This document shows, piece by piece, positions 17,284-25,918 of a stretch of 64,000 nt of DNA. Position 1 is the first letter of the stretch. The number at the start of each line of letters is the position of its first letter. The position numbers and the translations under genes are program-made. Location of the stretch: assembly GCF_900142925.1 (NCBI RefSeq), contig NZ_FRCN01000013.1, forward strand, positions 255,751 through 319,750, written 5' to 3'. This stretch comes from Chitinophaga sp. CF418 (GTDB taxonomy: Bacteria; Bacteroidota; Bacteroidia; Chitinophagales; Chitinophagaceae). The notes under the pieces were generated by a model. The model saw only the letters and a list, made by a program, of their open reading frames with translations. It searched no databases and was not told where the DNA came from.

Positions 17284-18052
17284 AAGCGGGTATGTTTAAT
17301 AATTTGTCGATTCTTTCAATACGGTATCCTTCCTTCTTAAGATGTTGTATCAGCGATGGCAATGCCTGTACTGTTATTTCCATTGAGTCATGCAGCAGTA
17401 ATACAGCTCCCGGTTTGATACCCTGTCTGATCCTTTCCAGCAGCTGGTCTTTGTCTTTCACTACTGTATCCAGCGAGCGGATGTTCCAGCCGACAGGAGT
17501 GTAAGCTCCTTTCCTGATCGCCCTGGCAAGATTCGGATTTGTAACTCCATATGGCGGACGGAAAAGCCTTGGTCTTTTGCCTGTCACAACTTCTACGGTA
17601 TCATCCATTTGTTTCAATTCAGCCAGCATTTTAGCGGAGCCGAACATATCAAACCAGAAGTGATGCGAAAAACTGTGATTCCCGATCACATGTCCTTCAG
17701 CATCTATACGACGCAACAAGGGTTCATTCCCCCCTATCCTGTTACCGATGCAAAAGAAAGCTGCAGGCGCCTGTTCCCTTTGCAGGATGTCCAGGATCTC
17801 CGGGGTATGTTTCAGCAAAGGACCATCATCAAACGTAATAGCGATCACCTTTTCTTTTGTATCGGCAGCACATATCACCGGTATATAAAAGTTCGATCCT
17901 ATGTTACATGCTCCCCATACCAGCGCCGCTACATAAGGCTGCAGCAGTAGCAGGAAAACCCACCAGGGCAATGTCAGCCACAAGTTGTGCACCAGTAGCG
18001 CAACTGCCAGCAGCAGGAACAGGCCGATATTTGCAATACGGTGTGTCAGCAT
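17276..18052 (-). CDS. Polysaccharide deacetylase family protein (NodB-like), membrane-anchored
   Basis: The 258-residue protein has two N-terminal membrane segments (about 8-50) and a NodB homology domain. Catalytic motifs are complete: TFDDGP (73-78, catalytic and metal Asp), GNHSFSHHFW (His-x3-His metal ligands), RPPYG and LLHDS. It therefore should act as a metal-dependent N- or O-deacetylase outside the membrane. Its presence inside the pigment operon, overlapping the chain length factor gene by 7 bp, suggests removal of an acyl group from a sugar or from the pigment head group; the substrate is unknown. Confidence 0.85.
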   Translation of the reverse strand: MLTHRIANIGLFLLLAVALLVHNLWLTLPWWVFLLLLQPYVAALVWGACNIGSNFYIPVICAADTKEKVIAITFDDGPLLKHTPEILDILQREQAPAAFFCIGNRIGGNEPLLRRIDAEGHVIGNHSFSHHFWFDMFGSAKMLAELKQMDDTVEVVTGKRPRLFRPPYGVTNPNLARAIRKGAYTPVGWNIRSLDTVVKDKDQLLERIRQGIKPGAVLLLHDSMEITVQALPSLIQHLKKEGYRIERIDKLLNIPAYA

Positions 18053-19110
18053 GCCGTCAGCAGGATCAGTGAATGATGCGTTTGTTTATGATGATTATAG
18101 ATCAGGACCTTTTTAATCTGTTCCGGTACCTTCCCCTTCAACAGTACATCAGCAGGAACCTGTTGTTCTGCCAGTATCCTGTTGCCCAACCACATACCGA
18201 AAGAGGCAGCAGTAGGATATTCCCCGCAGAGATGCTTAAAACCTGCCACTGGTTTACCGGCAAACAATGTATTCTCCACGTACTCATACCATTCGTCTCC
18301 GCTGGCATCTCCGTTACGGCCGGTAATAACCAGGCTCACTTCCTCCTGACTGCAATTATGCGCGGCCAGAAAAGAAGTAATATCCGGCGAAATTTCGGCC
18401 TTCCCTACTGGTTTGTATAAAGTGGTCAGTCCTGTCAGTTTAGCCTTTGTATTGGGCCCTTTTTCGGTTCCCAGCGCAAAACAGGCCGCGCCCTCTCCTG
18501 CTACCGTACCATGTGTACTGCTTTTTAGCAGTTGTTCATACGTAACCGGCTCTTTCTTGTACAGATCGAAGCGGGAAAGGATATTGAAACTGTGATTGGT
18601 CAGTTCGTCCATCGCACCGGCGAGGATGCTGGAAGAACGTCCTTCTCTCAGTATCATGATACTGTCCAGCAAAGCGCTTTCGAAAGAGAAGGCTTTGTGC
18701 ACAAAAGTATTGTTGTAAGCATGACAGCCCAGCATCAGCGCTATCTGTCCTGCTACGGTATTGTGAGTGGACTGGATGAACGCTGTGGGCGTTAACATTT
18801 CTTCCTGCTGATTGATCATTTTTGAAAGGAACACACCGGTATCATCCAGGCAGCCATAGGCCGTTCCTGTAATGATCGCATCGGGGACCTCCACGCCTGC
18901 TTCCTGCAGGCTAAGCTTCGCTGCCGCCACACCCATCTTGATAACACGGCTCATGCGGCGTATCAGCTTCACATCTATCCATTGTTTGTAGTCAGGCTCC
19001 CATGCTTTCAGGCGCGGCCCTTCCCAGGGCAACACCGCAGCCGGGAATGTATTGCCTGCCGCAGTTTCCTGCGGTGACACACAACCTGTTCCTTGTATAT
19101 AGATGTACAT
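18046..19110 (-). CDS. Ketosynthase-like chain length factor (ApeC-like)
   Basis: A 354-residue thiolase-fold protein related to beta-ketoacyl synthases but without the catalytic triad. Where active enzymes have the TACSS nucleophile Cys, this one reads HKAFSFES (Phe141); the HGTGT His is absent (RNGDASGDEW) and the K-x4-GH motif reads HLCGEY. It is therefore a chain length factor, the inactive partner of the ketosynthase encoded immediately upstream (3-bp gap). In E. coli aryl polyene synthesis the KS:CLF heterodimer ApeO:ApeC elongates the polyene; the same pairing is inferred. Confidence 0.8.
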   Translation of the reverse strand: MYIYIQGTGCVSPQETAAGNTFPAAVLPWEGPRLKAWEPDYKQWIDVKLIRRMSRVIKMGVAAAKLSLQEAGVEVPDAIITGTAYGCLDDTGVFLSKMINQQEEMLTPTAFIQSTHNTVAGQIALMLGCHAYNNTFVHKAFSFESALLDSIMILREGRSSSILAGAMDELTNHSFNILSRFDLYKKEPVTYEQLLKSSTHGTVAGEGAACFALGTEKGPNTKAKLTGLTTLYKPVGKAEISPDITSFLAAHNCSQEEVSLVITGRNGDASGDEWYEYVENTLFAGKPVAGFKHLCGEYPTAASFGMWLGNRILAEQQVPADVLLKGKVPEQIKKVLIYNHHKQTHHSLILLTAC

Positions 19111-19113
19111 ATT

Positions 19114-20328
19114 TTATGATTGCGCATTTTTTGAAAATACCAGGCTGGAACAGTTACCGCCAAATCCAAAAGAGTTTGACATGACATGCTGCAGCTGCAG
19201 CCCGGCAGAGAATTTAGTAACAGGAGAAAAAGGCAGATCCTTCATCTGTTTACTGAAATTCGCGTTGGGATAGATCACACCCTCTTTCACTGCCCAGGCA
19301 GAAAAAACGGCTTCTATGCCTCCACTGGCGCCCAATGTATGCCCTGTGAAGGACTTCGTACTGCTTACCGGCGGATAATGCGGTGCAAAAAGGCGGGCAA
19401 TAGCCGCCCCTTCTGCTGAGTCATTATTCTGGGTACCGGTACCATGCAGATTGATATAATCGACATCTTCCGGCTTGATGCCACTCATTTCCAGCGCTGC
19501 CCGCATGGCCAGGAAATTGCCTGTACCATCAGGGGAAGAAGCCGTCTGATGATAAGCATCGTTGGCGTTGGCATAACCACTCAATCTGCACCAGGGCTGC
19601 TTGCTGGCCGGCAGTTCTGCTGCCAGCGCCTCACTGATCAATACAACATATCCGGCCCCTTCTCCGAGGTTCAACCCCGCACGGGTATCGTCAAAAGGAC
19701 GGCAGGCTGCAGGATCAAGTATCATCAGTGTATTAAAACCATTCAGTGTAAAGCGGGTCAGCGCGTCGGTTCCACCGGCTATTACCACATCCACCAGGTT
19801 ATTTTTGATCAGCCTCGACCCATACATCAATGCATTTGCACTGGAGGAACAAGCGGTGCTGATAGTTGATATATGATGACGGATGCCCATTGCATCGGCC
19901 ACCAGCTCAGTAATGGCGCCACATTCATGATGTACTACCTGACTCAGATGCCCTTTGGAAGGATCCTGCAGGTAGTCTGCAAAGAAGTCTTCCGTCTTGT
20001 CCATACCGCCCACTGTATTCGCAGAAACAAAACCTACGCGGTACTGGTGGATATCTCCAAGGCCGGTACTGTTCCAGGCTTCCTGCGCAGCCACACGGCT
20101 CAGCAGAGCTGTACGGCTGATCTTCTCAGGCATCCCCGTCCAGGAGGCCAGGGTGGCATTGGACGCTTTTACTTCCACTACAGGGAATGTATGGCGGTGC
20201 ACAGAGTGCAAATGCTCCATATGGGCCATACCTGGCTCCATGCGTTCGAATGCTGTCAGGCATTCAGACAGGTTGTTCCCTATGCCGCAAATAACGCCAC
20301 CTCCGGCAATCCATACATCACTATGCAT
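19114..20328 (-). CDS. Beta-ketoacyl-ACP synthase, active KS subunit (ApeO-like)
   Basis: A 404-residue type II ketosynthase with an intact triad: Cys160 in STACSSSANAL, His in NLHGTGTQNND, and Lys-His in STKSFTGHTLGASGG. It condenses malonyl-ACP with the growing aryl polyene. It forms an obvious pair with the inactive KS-like protein downstream. It overlaps the ACP gene upstream by one base, indicating coupled synthesis of carrier and synthase. Confidence 0.9.
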   Translation of the reverse strand: MHSDVWIAGGGVICGIGNNLSECLTAFERMEPGMAHMEHLHSVHRHTFPVVEVKASNATLASWTGMPEKISRTALLSRVAAQEAWNSTGLGDIHQYRVGFVSANTVGGMDKTEDFFADYLQDPSKGHLSQVVHHECGAITELVADAMGIRHHISTISTACSSSANALMYGSRLIKNNLVDVVIAGGTDALTRFTLNGFNTLMILDPAACRPFDDTRAGLNLGEGAGYVVLISEALAAELPASKQPWCRLSGYANANDAYHQTASSPDGTGNFLAMRAALEMSGIKPEDVDYINLHGTGTQNNDSAEGAAIARLFAPHYPPVSSTKSFTGHTLGASGGIEAVFSAWAVKEGVIYPNANFSKQMKDLPFSPVTKFSAGLQLQHVMSNSFGFGGNCSSLVFSKNAQS

Positions 20329-20588
20329 TATTTAGCGGTTTGATGCGCGGTAATGAATTCAGCGATGGTACGCACGGAATGGAATATTTCCGGCCCCTGC
20401 TCAGGATTCGCAATACGGATACCGTAATGCTGCTGCAGCAGTACAATTATTTCCAGCGCATCGATAGAGTCCAGACCCAATCCATCCTTGAACAAGGGCT
20501 GATCATCCCCGATATCTTCAGGTTTTACTTCCTGCAGGTTCAACTGCTCTACGATCTGGGCTTTCAGCGCCGCCATCAATTTTTCCAT
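20328..20588 (-). CDS. Acyl carrier protein 1 of the pigment cluster
   Basis: An 86-residue acidic four-helix ACP with the phosphopantetheine site Ser41 in DGLGLDSIDALEI. It carries the growing polyene as a thioester. It is one of two ACPs in the operon; the GLDSID rather than DSLD motif separates it from the second (27238-27495). A dedicated AcpS is encoded in the same operon. It directly precedes the active KS gene. Confidence 0.9.
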   Translation of the reverse strand: MEKLMAALKAQIVEQLNLQEVKPEDIGDDQPLFKDGLGLDSIDALEIIVLLQQHYGIRIANPEQGPEIFHSVRTIAEFITAHQTAK

Positions 20589-20611
20589 GATTATTATTAC
20601 TGTATATTAAT

Positions 20612-21226
20612 TTAAAAACTTACTGCTTTCTGCAGATTATCTGCATTGAATGCCAATCCCCCGCTGCTACGCTCCACTTTGTACAAGATCACCTCATACG
20701 CAGGCCCCATCACTTCCACCCATCCGCAGAGACAGGCGGAAACAGCATTTTCCAGGAACAGCTGACTGATATATCCAACCATGAATTCCGGGTCAAATGC
20801 ATCAGCGGTAAAAAAGGCATTCTCTCCTTTGAAGCCATGACGGATACTGATTTCCCCCATTACGATATTGGCCAGCGTGTATACAAATAATGCCGGGCTG
20901 GCAATATCTTTCACCGTGTCAAAATATCGCAGGTCAGTGTCAAGACTGGCGCTTTTATTAGCCAGTATCAGACCGATACTTTCTGGCGGATAATTGTTCA
21001 GCGGGGCATCCTTCAACAATACCTCTGCGGCAAGCCATCCCAGCTTGCTCAGCGGATCCATTTTATGGAACTTGGGATACTGACCGGAAAACTGGTCATA
21101 TCCTGCCCGCAGAAATTCCTGTAATTCCTGCGCCTGCGGCGTTTCCCACAACAGTGTTCCATCCCTGTACACCCGGTTTTTCCGGATCACACAACTTCCC
21201 GTTATATATGCCTCGCCGTTATACAA
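20612..21226 (-). CDS. Half-length ketosynthase-like protein without catalytic Cys
   Basis: The 204-residue protein aligns by pattern with the N-terminal half of a ketosynthase (SIGLILANKSASLDTDLRYFDT, then the dimer-interface helix ASPALFVYTLANIVMGEISIRHGFKG) but has ADAFDPEF in place of the TACSS nucleophile, and it stops before the half that would hold the two His residues. It is a complete small gene with its own start and stop, well spaced between the ACP and halogenase-like genes, so it is not a recent truncation. It cannot condense substrates; it may be a scaffold or partner for a ketosynthase. Function unknown. Confidence 0.65.
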   Translation of the reverse strand: MYNGEAYITGSCVIRKNRVYRDGTLLWETPQAQELQEFLRAGYDQFSGQYPKFHKMDPLSKLGWLAAEVLLKDAPLNNYPPESIGLILANKSASLDTDLRYFDTVKDIASPALFVYTLANIVMGEISIRHGFKGENAFFTADAFDPEFMVGYISQLFLENAVSACLCGWVEVMGPAYEVILYKVERSSGGLAFNADNLQKAVSF

Positions 21227-21227
21227 G

Positions 21228-22475
21228 CTATTGGTCCTGTTTTATAATTTGTGTTAATTCTATGGTACGCGCCAACCGTTTCAGTGCTGTATCATGATGC
21301 TGCACAAAAGGATTGCTCATGTCCCATACATATCCTGCCAGTACTGAACAGATCTGATTTTTCACTTCCGAACGCTGCTCCGCAGAGAAGAAGATCTTGT
21401 CCAGGGTCCCCTCGTACCAGGCCATTACATAAGAGCGGAAAGTATTCACACCCTGCATGGTAGGCTCCATGTATTCTTTCTCCCAGTCAACCGCTTCTCC
21501 TTTCAGCTTGCGGATCACCAGTTTAGCAGCAGTCTGCGCAGAAACGCAGGCCAAAGTTACGCCAGATGAGAAAATAGGGTCCAGAAATTCTGTCACGTTA
21601 CCTGTCAGCACAAAGCCTTCTCCATAGAACTTGTCTGTGGTGGCAGACCATGACTCCAGGATACGTGGTTCAAACACCAGTTCCACATCACGGAAACGCT
21701 CTCTGGTATAAGGTTCAGCTTCCAGCATAGCCCGGTATTGCTGCTCGGGAGTACCCGGATAAGCATCAAAAAATGAAGGATCGCTTACAAAACCCACAGA
21801 GGTCACGCCGGTAGAGAATGGAATGATCCATATCCAGGTGCCCGGTTTATGTACCACCGCTGTAATACGGTTCGGCTCGTCTGCCATGGAACGGCGGGCG
21901 TCCACAGTGTGCGCAAACAAGGCCTTGCGCGGCTGCAGGTTTGAATTTTTTTCCAGGTTAAACAGGCGGGGTATTACCCTGCCATAGCCACTGCCGTCCA
22001 CGATGAAGCGGGCAGCTATTTCACTTTTATTGCCGTGTATATCTTCAACTGTAGTTACAGAGTCTGATCCGTCAAAACGGATGGCTGTCACCGTCGTTTC
22101 ATAGGATACAGGTACGCCCATTGCCTCTACAGTATCTGCCAGTGTCTTGTCAAAATCAGCCCTGGTCACCTGCCAGGTCCAGTTCCAACCCGGCGTATGC
22201 TGTTCTTTAAAGGTAAAGTCACATACGCTGTTGCCTTTTACGAATTTAGCACCATACTTTTCCTGGAAGCCTTTGGCCTTAATGGCATCAATAAAACCGG
22301 CTTCTTCCAGCGCTTCCATACTACGTGGCAGGAGGCTTTCGCCAATCACAAAGCGGGGGAATTTCAGCTTTTCCACTATTTTCACAGAATAACCTGCCTG
22401 GTGGATAATGGATGCCGCCACTGTTCCTGAAGGGCCCGCACCGATCACTAATACGTCTACCTTTTCTGTTGTCAT
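21228..22475 (-). CDS. FAD-dependent oxidoreductase with flavin-halogenase signature
   Basis: A 415-residue PHBH-fold flavoprotein. The N-terminal FAD motif is VIGAGPSGTVAA, followed by FPRFVIGESLLPRS and KYGAKFVKG, in which Lys73 is a candidate for the halogenase catalytic lysine. WIWIIP at 214-219 fits the halogenase W-x-W-x-I-P motif that distinguishes these enzymes from monooxygenases. Flexirubin-type pigments are known in chlorinated forms, so chlorination of the phenolic ring is a reasonable role; a hydroxylase or reductase remains possible. It is 1 bp from the half-KS gene and follows the methyltransferase. Confidence 0.75.
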   Translation of the reverse strand: MTTEKVDVLVIGAGPSGTVAASIIHQAGYSVKIVEKLKFPRFVIGESLLPRSMEALEEAGFIDAIKAKGFQEKYGAKFVKGNSVCDFTFKEQHTPGWNWTWQVTRADFDKTLADTVEAMGVPVSYETTVTAIRFDGSDSVTTVEDIHGNKSEIAARFIVDGSGYGRVIPRLFNLEKNSNLQPRKALFAHTVDARRSMADEPNRITAVVHKPGTWIWIIPFSTGVTSVGFVSDPSFFDAYPGTPEQQYRAMLEAEPYTRERFRDVELVFEPRILESWSATTDKFYGEGFVLTGNVTEFLDPIFSSGVTLACVSAQTAAKLVIRKLKGEAVDWEKEYMEPTMQGVNTFRSYVMAWYEGTLDKIFFSAEQRSEVKNQICSVLAGYVWDMSNPFVQHHDTALKRLARTIELTQIIKQDQ

Positions 22476-22506
22476 GGATATGTTTTATGGAGTAGTGTTA
22501 TGGAGA

Positions 22507-23574
22507 CTATTTTCTCTTACATTTTAACAGTGTGTAGCTAAGTCCCATCTGGTTATTCTCCTCAACTATCTGCAGGCCTGCGTCTTCAATACATTTAAAG
22601 AAATCGTCCGTATGGTACATCTGGCTGTTGCCATTCGCCATAGCAGTAAAATACAATGATGTCTGCTGGAGGCAGAAAGCGGCCGATTTGAATGGCTGTC
22701 TGTTCCAGAATGGTTCCAGGATATAGATGGTACCGCTCTCTGTCAGCGCCTCACGGCAGCGTTTCAGGATGGATACGATCTGCTCTTCGGAGAAGCAATC
22801 CAGGAACTGGCTCATCCAGATAGCGTCAAATCCGGAAGGGAAAGGTAGGCTTTCATCCAGGATATTGGCTTCATGGAAAGACACACGGTCAGCTACGCCA
22901 GCTTCTTTTGTACGCTGTTGTGCGATGGCGATCTCACCCGGCAGGTCGAACATGGTCACTTTTACCTCTGCATCATAGGCAGTCACGGCCAGTGTCCATT
23001 TCCCGGTATTACCACCGATGTCCAGCAGGGTACGGGGTTTATTTTCAAATACGATCGGCAATGCCTGTGGAAATGCCAGGTCGGAATAGTAATGGTCAAA
23101 GTCAAACCAGCTCTTGCCTATTTCCGGCGCCAGCAATGGCAATCCGGGATAGATTGTTTCCCAGGGACCCAGCTCCTTTAATCCGGCAGGCCGGCCTTCC
23201 TTTAAGCTATCCTGCAGGTGGTCCATACCGCGATAGCAGATGTCCTGTGAAAAGTTCATGTTAATGCGAGTCAGCTTATCATGCAGGATAAAATAACCCG
23301 TCTTTGTCAGAATGTATCTTTTATCATTCACGATAAGCAGTTCAATACCGAGGCCCGCTTCCAGCAGTACGCGCACAGCATAACGGGAGAGCGATACTTT
23401 TTCCAGTACTTCTTCAATGGTCAGTCCCTTTTGTCCGGCGTCACTGATAGCCTGCAGGATGCCCATATCACGCAGGGCACGGGTAGCCTGGAATGCTATC
23501 GGCGCAAAAGCAAGTCTCAATGCTGCTTCCTGCGCCTGTAGTGCTGTTTTCGTTTCTTTAGTAAAAAACTCCAT
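22507..23574 (-). CDS. O-methyltransferase-family SAM methyltransferase (hydroxyindole OMT-like)
   Basis: A 355-residue protein with the two-domain build of the acetylserotonin/hydroxyneurosporene O-methyltransferase family: an N-terminal winged-helix dimerisation domain (ALRDMGILQAISDAGQKGLTIEEVLEKVSLSRYAVRVLLEAG) and a C-terminal SAM domain with LLDIGGNTGKWTLAV, FDLPG and the WMSQFLDCF segment. It probably methylates the aromatic ring or its hydroxyl on the pigment head group; methylated phenolic rings are typical of flexirubins. The catalytic His usual in plant OMTs is not obvious, so a C- or atypical O-transfer cannot be excluded. Confidence 0.8.
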   Translation of the reverse strand: MEFFTKETKTALQAQEAALRLAFAPIAFQATRALRDMGILQAISDAGQKGLTIEEVLEKVSLSRYAVRVLLEAGLGIELLIVNDKRYILTKTGYFILHDKLTRINMNFSQDICYRGMDHLQDSLKEGRPAGLKELGPWETIYPGLPLLAPEIGKSWFDFDHYYSDLAFPQALPIVFENKPRTLLDIGGNTGKWTLAVTAYDAEVKVTMFDLPGEIAIAQQRTKEAGVADRVSFHEANILDESLPFPSGFDAIWMSQFLDCFSEEQIVSILKRCREALTESGTIYILEPFWNRQPFKSAAFCLQQTSLYFTAMANGNSQMYHTDDFFKCIEDAGLQIVEENNQMGLSYTLLKCKRK

Positions 23575-23591
23575 TCTGAATTAAGATTAGA

Positions 23592-24740
23592 TTATTTCGA
23601 AAATATCATGGCTGCATTACAACCGCCAAAACCGGATACCGTCTTCAGGAAATGCTGCATAGGCCTGCTGCTCAGCTGGTTGCTCACCTTTACCGGGTGA
23701 GGTACACCCAGGGACTGGAATCCCAGTGTGGGAATGACCAGTTGTTGCTGCAGCGCATGCATACCTATCACGGCTTCTATCAGTCCTGCAGCACCTAAGG
23801 TATGCCCGTAATACCCTTTCAGGCTGTTCACAGGCACATCCAGCAGTCCTGCCAGGTGCAGCGCTTTCGATTCCATTTCATCATTGTACAGCGTTGCAGT
23901 ACCATGAGCAGAAACAAAACCGATGTCTGCCGGCGTCAGCCCTGAACCCTTCATCGCCTTTTGCATGGCTGTACTCAGCTCAGCGCCGGTACGGGAAGGC
24001 CCGGAAATGTGGTTGGCGTCATTACTCACAGCGCCCGCTCCTACGCGGATGGAAGAAGGAGTAATATATGCTTCATTATTGGTCAGTATCACAGTAGCTG
24101 CTCCTTCCCCTAATGTCACCCCTTTACGGTCGGCATCAAAAGGCCGGCATGGCTCACTGCTGACAGCCTGGAAAGACTGGAAGCCAGATAATACAAACCT
24201 GGTCACCACATCTGCCCCGGTCACTACCGCGTGGTCATAACGACCGGAAAGGATCAGCCTTCTGGCTGTTAAAATAGCCAGCAACCCTGAGATACAGGCG
24301 TTGCTGACTACTATAGGATCTTCCGTATAATTAAAATACTGTGCCACCTTCCTGGCAGTATGGAACAGTTCCATTTCCTGCAAGGGAGCATTGGCAGGAT
24401 CTTCCTGCTGCTCCAGCAGCTCAATATTCCCTTTTGTAGTGGATACGATGAAAGCGGTACGGCCATCCGTAATGTCAATGGACGTTCTGTCCAATGCATT
24501 CTGCACGGATAATATCAACAGCTGTTCGAACTTTGTACACTGCTCCAGGCTTTCCTCATTCCAGCTCTTTTCCAGCTGGTCGGGAGCCATCATAGCAGCA
24601 TAAAACGGCGCTGCCGACATTGTCAGGTCGTCATGCAGGCAGATGCCGCTCAGGCCATTCCTTACATTTACAAAGTTCTCTTCTGTTGTTCTGCCCAGTG
24701 GCGACAGGATATTATCTGCCACTACATACACACTTTTCAT
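23592..24740 (-). CDS. Beta-ketoacyl-ACP synthase, pigment cluster
   Basis: The 382-residue type II ketosynthase has all catalytic residues: Cys149 in VVSNACISGLLA, His in SAHGTATLYND and GYYGHTLGAAG. It is slightly shorter than typical FabF (about 410). It is the second Cys-containing KS of the cluster; in aryl polyene systems an extra KS may perform the first condensation on the aromatic starter or provide short chains. It overlaps the thioesterase gene by 4 bp (ATGA-type coupling). Confidence 0.85.
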   Translation of the reverse strand: MKSVYVVADNILSPLGRTTEENFVNVRNGLSGICLHDDLTMSAAPFYAAMMAPDQLEKSWNEESLEQCTKFEQLLILSVQNALDRTSIDITDGRTAFIVSTTKGNIELLEQQEDPANAPLQEMELFHTARKVAQYFNYTEDPIVVSNACISGLLAILTARRLILSGRYDHAVVTGADVVTRFVLSGFQSFQAVSSEPCRPFDADRKGVTLGEGAATVILTNNEAYITPSSIRVGAGAVSNDANHISGPSRTGAELSTAMQKAMKGSGLTPADIGFVSAHGTATLYNDEMESKALHLAGLLDVPVNSLKGYYGHTLGAAGLIEAVIGMHALQQQLVIPTLGFQSLGVPHPVKVSNQLSSRPMQHFLKTVSGFGGCNAAMIFSK

Positions 24741-25189
24741 CTTTTCACATTATTAGGAGCAATGATCTGTCCATGCTGTGTTTTCCATTTTTCGAAAAAT
24801 GGAGGGATGGTCAGCTGCAGCGTTGATGTAGCTACATCCAGGAATACCTGGAGGGAACTCCCATCAGCTACCAGCTCACCCGTTACAAAATTGTACAGTT
24901 TGTATTCAAACCTGATCTTTGCAGCGGCAGTATTCACATAAGTGGCTTCCACAACTACACGGTCTCCGTATCTCAGCGAACGCTTATAATTGCATTGCAC
25001 ATTCACAACAGGTACGGTATATCCTTCTTTATAAATATCGAGGTAACGGAACCCGTATTTTTCGCCGAAAGCCTCTCTCCCATCTTCAAAATAGCGAATA
25101 TAATGTCCATGCCATACTATTCCCAGCGGATCGGCTTCATTAAACTTCACAAGTATATTCGCACTCTCGGTCAATACAGGGCTCATCAT
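24737..25189 (-). CDS. Hotdog acyl-thioesterase (YbgC/4-hydroxybenzoyl-CoA thioesterase-like)
   Basis: A 150-residue hotdog protein beginning with the family motif FNEADPLGIVWHGHYIRYFEDGREAF, in which Asp20 is the catalytic acid and His27 is conserved. It should release the finished or aberrant acyl chain from ACP or CoA. Thioesterases of this type recur in aryl polyene clusters. It overlaps the KS gene and follows the 232-residue secreted protein by 18 bp. Confidence 0.85.
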   Translation of the reverse strand: MMSPVLTESANILVKFNEADPLGIVWHGHYIRYFEDGREAFGEKYGFRYLDIYKEGYTVPVVNVQCNYKRSLRYGDRVVVEATYVNTAAAKIRFEYKLYNFVTGELVADGSSLQVFLDVATSTLQLTIPPFFEKWKTQHGQIIAPNNVKR

Positions 25190-25207
25190 TTTATTTTTCC
25201 GTATTAA

Positions 25208-25906
25208 TTACATCAGGCTGGCCTGGCTTTTCACAGCCGCTACCCTTGTTTCGGGAGTAGCGGCAGATTTATTCTTCCATTCTTTATATTTTCCATGGTC
25301 GATGGAATTCAGCACTTTGTAGATGGTATAAGCCCAGTAGTTACGGAAACCGAAGCCCTGTGCCTTACCGGTAAAACGTTCTGTCAACAGCACTTTTTTG
25401 GTAGAAAGGTCTATCAGTGTAGCGTATACGTAAGCTTCTTTATTCGTCTTACTCATACCGTCCATAATAAATACCAGGCCGATACCTTTCTGACCATGGA
25501 GATCGTATTTCTTCACATGCTTATCAATGTCTGCAGCTGTTAATCCTTTTTCCAGGTCAGCAACACCATTGGCCTTGATGGTAGCAGGATTTACACCTTC
25601 ATTGAGTTTCTGCACCGCTTCCAGGAAGTTGCTCACACTGGTCCTTTTGAAGGCGCCGGCAACGTCATACTTCTTGGCTTCTGTAACGATCACATTATTA
25701 ATCGGCTCGAACTTATTGACAATTTCTGCGGCAGTTGCTGTTTCTCCCTCTATTTTGGTGGCGGAGAAATCAACACCGAGGTAAGTCAATGGGGTGGATT
25801 CATTGCTGAAAAATTCTTTCAGGGTTTGTGCATGACTGCGTCCGGCAGACAGGCATACAAATACTAAAGCAAAACTTGCCAGCAGGCATTTCTTTAAGGT
25901 GGTCAT
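25208..25906 (-). CDS. Secreted protein of unknown function in the pigment operon
   Basis: The 232-residue protein has a clear signal peptide (LVFVCLSAGRSHAQ) and no transmembrane segment in the mature part. The mature chain is alpha/beta-like: PLTYLGVDFSATKIEG, then GIGLVFIMDGMSKTNKEAYVYATLIDLSTKKVLLTERFTGKAQGFGFRNYWAYTIYKVL. I do not recognise a named family and see no catalytic motif. Its position between the dehydratase and thioesterase genes (12- and 18-bp gaps) ties it to the pigment pathway, probably in periplasmic assembly or export. Confidence 0.6.
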   Translation of the reverse strand: MTTLKKCLLASFALVFVCLSAGRSHAQTLKEFFSNESTPLTYLGVDFSATKIEGETATAAEIVNKFEPINNVIVTEAKKYDVAGAFKRTSVSNFLEAVQKLNEGVNPATIKANGVADLEKGLTAADIDKHVKKYDLHGQKGIGLVFIMDGMSKTNKEAYVYATLIDLSTKKVLLTERFTGKAQGFGFRNYWAYTIYKVLNSIDHGKYKEWKNKSAATPETRVAAVKSQASLM

Positions 25907-25918
25907 TACAAATGGATT

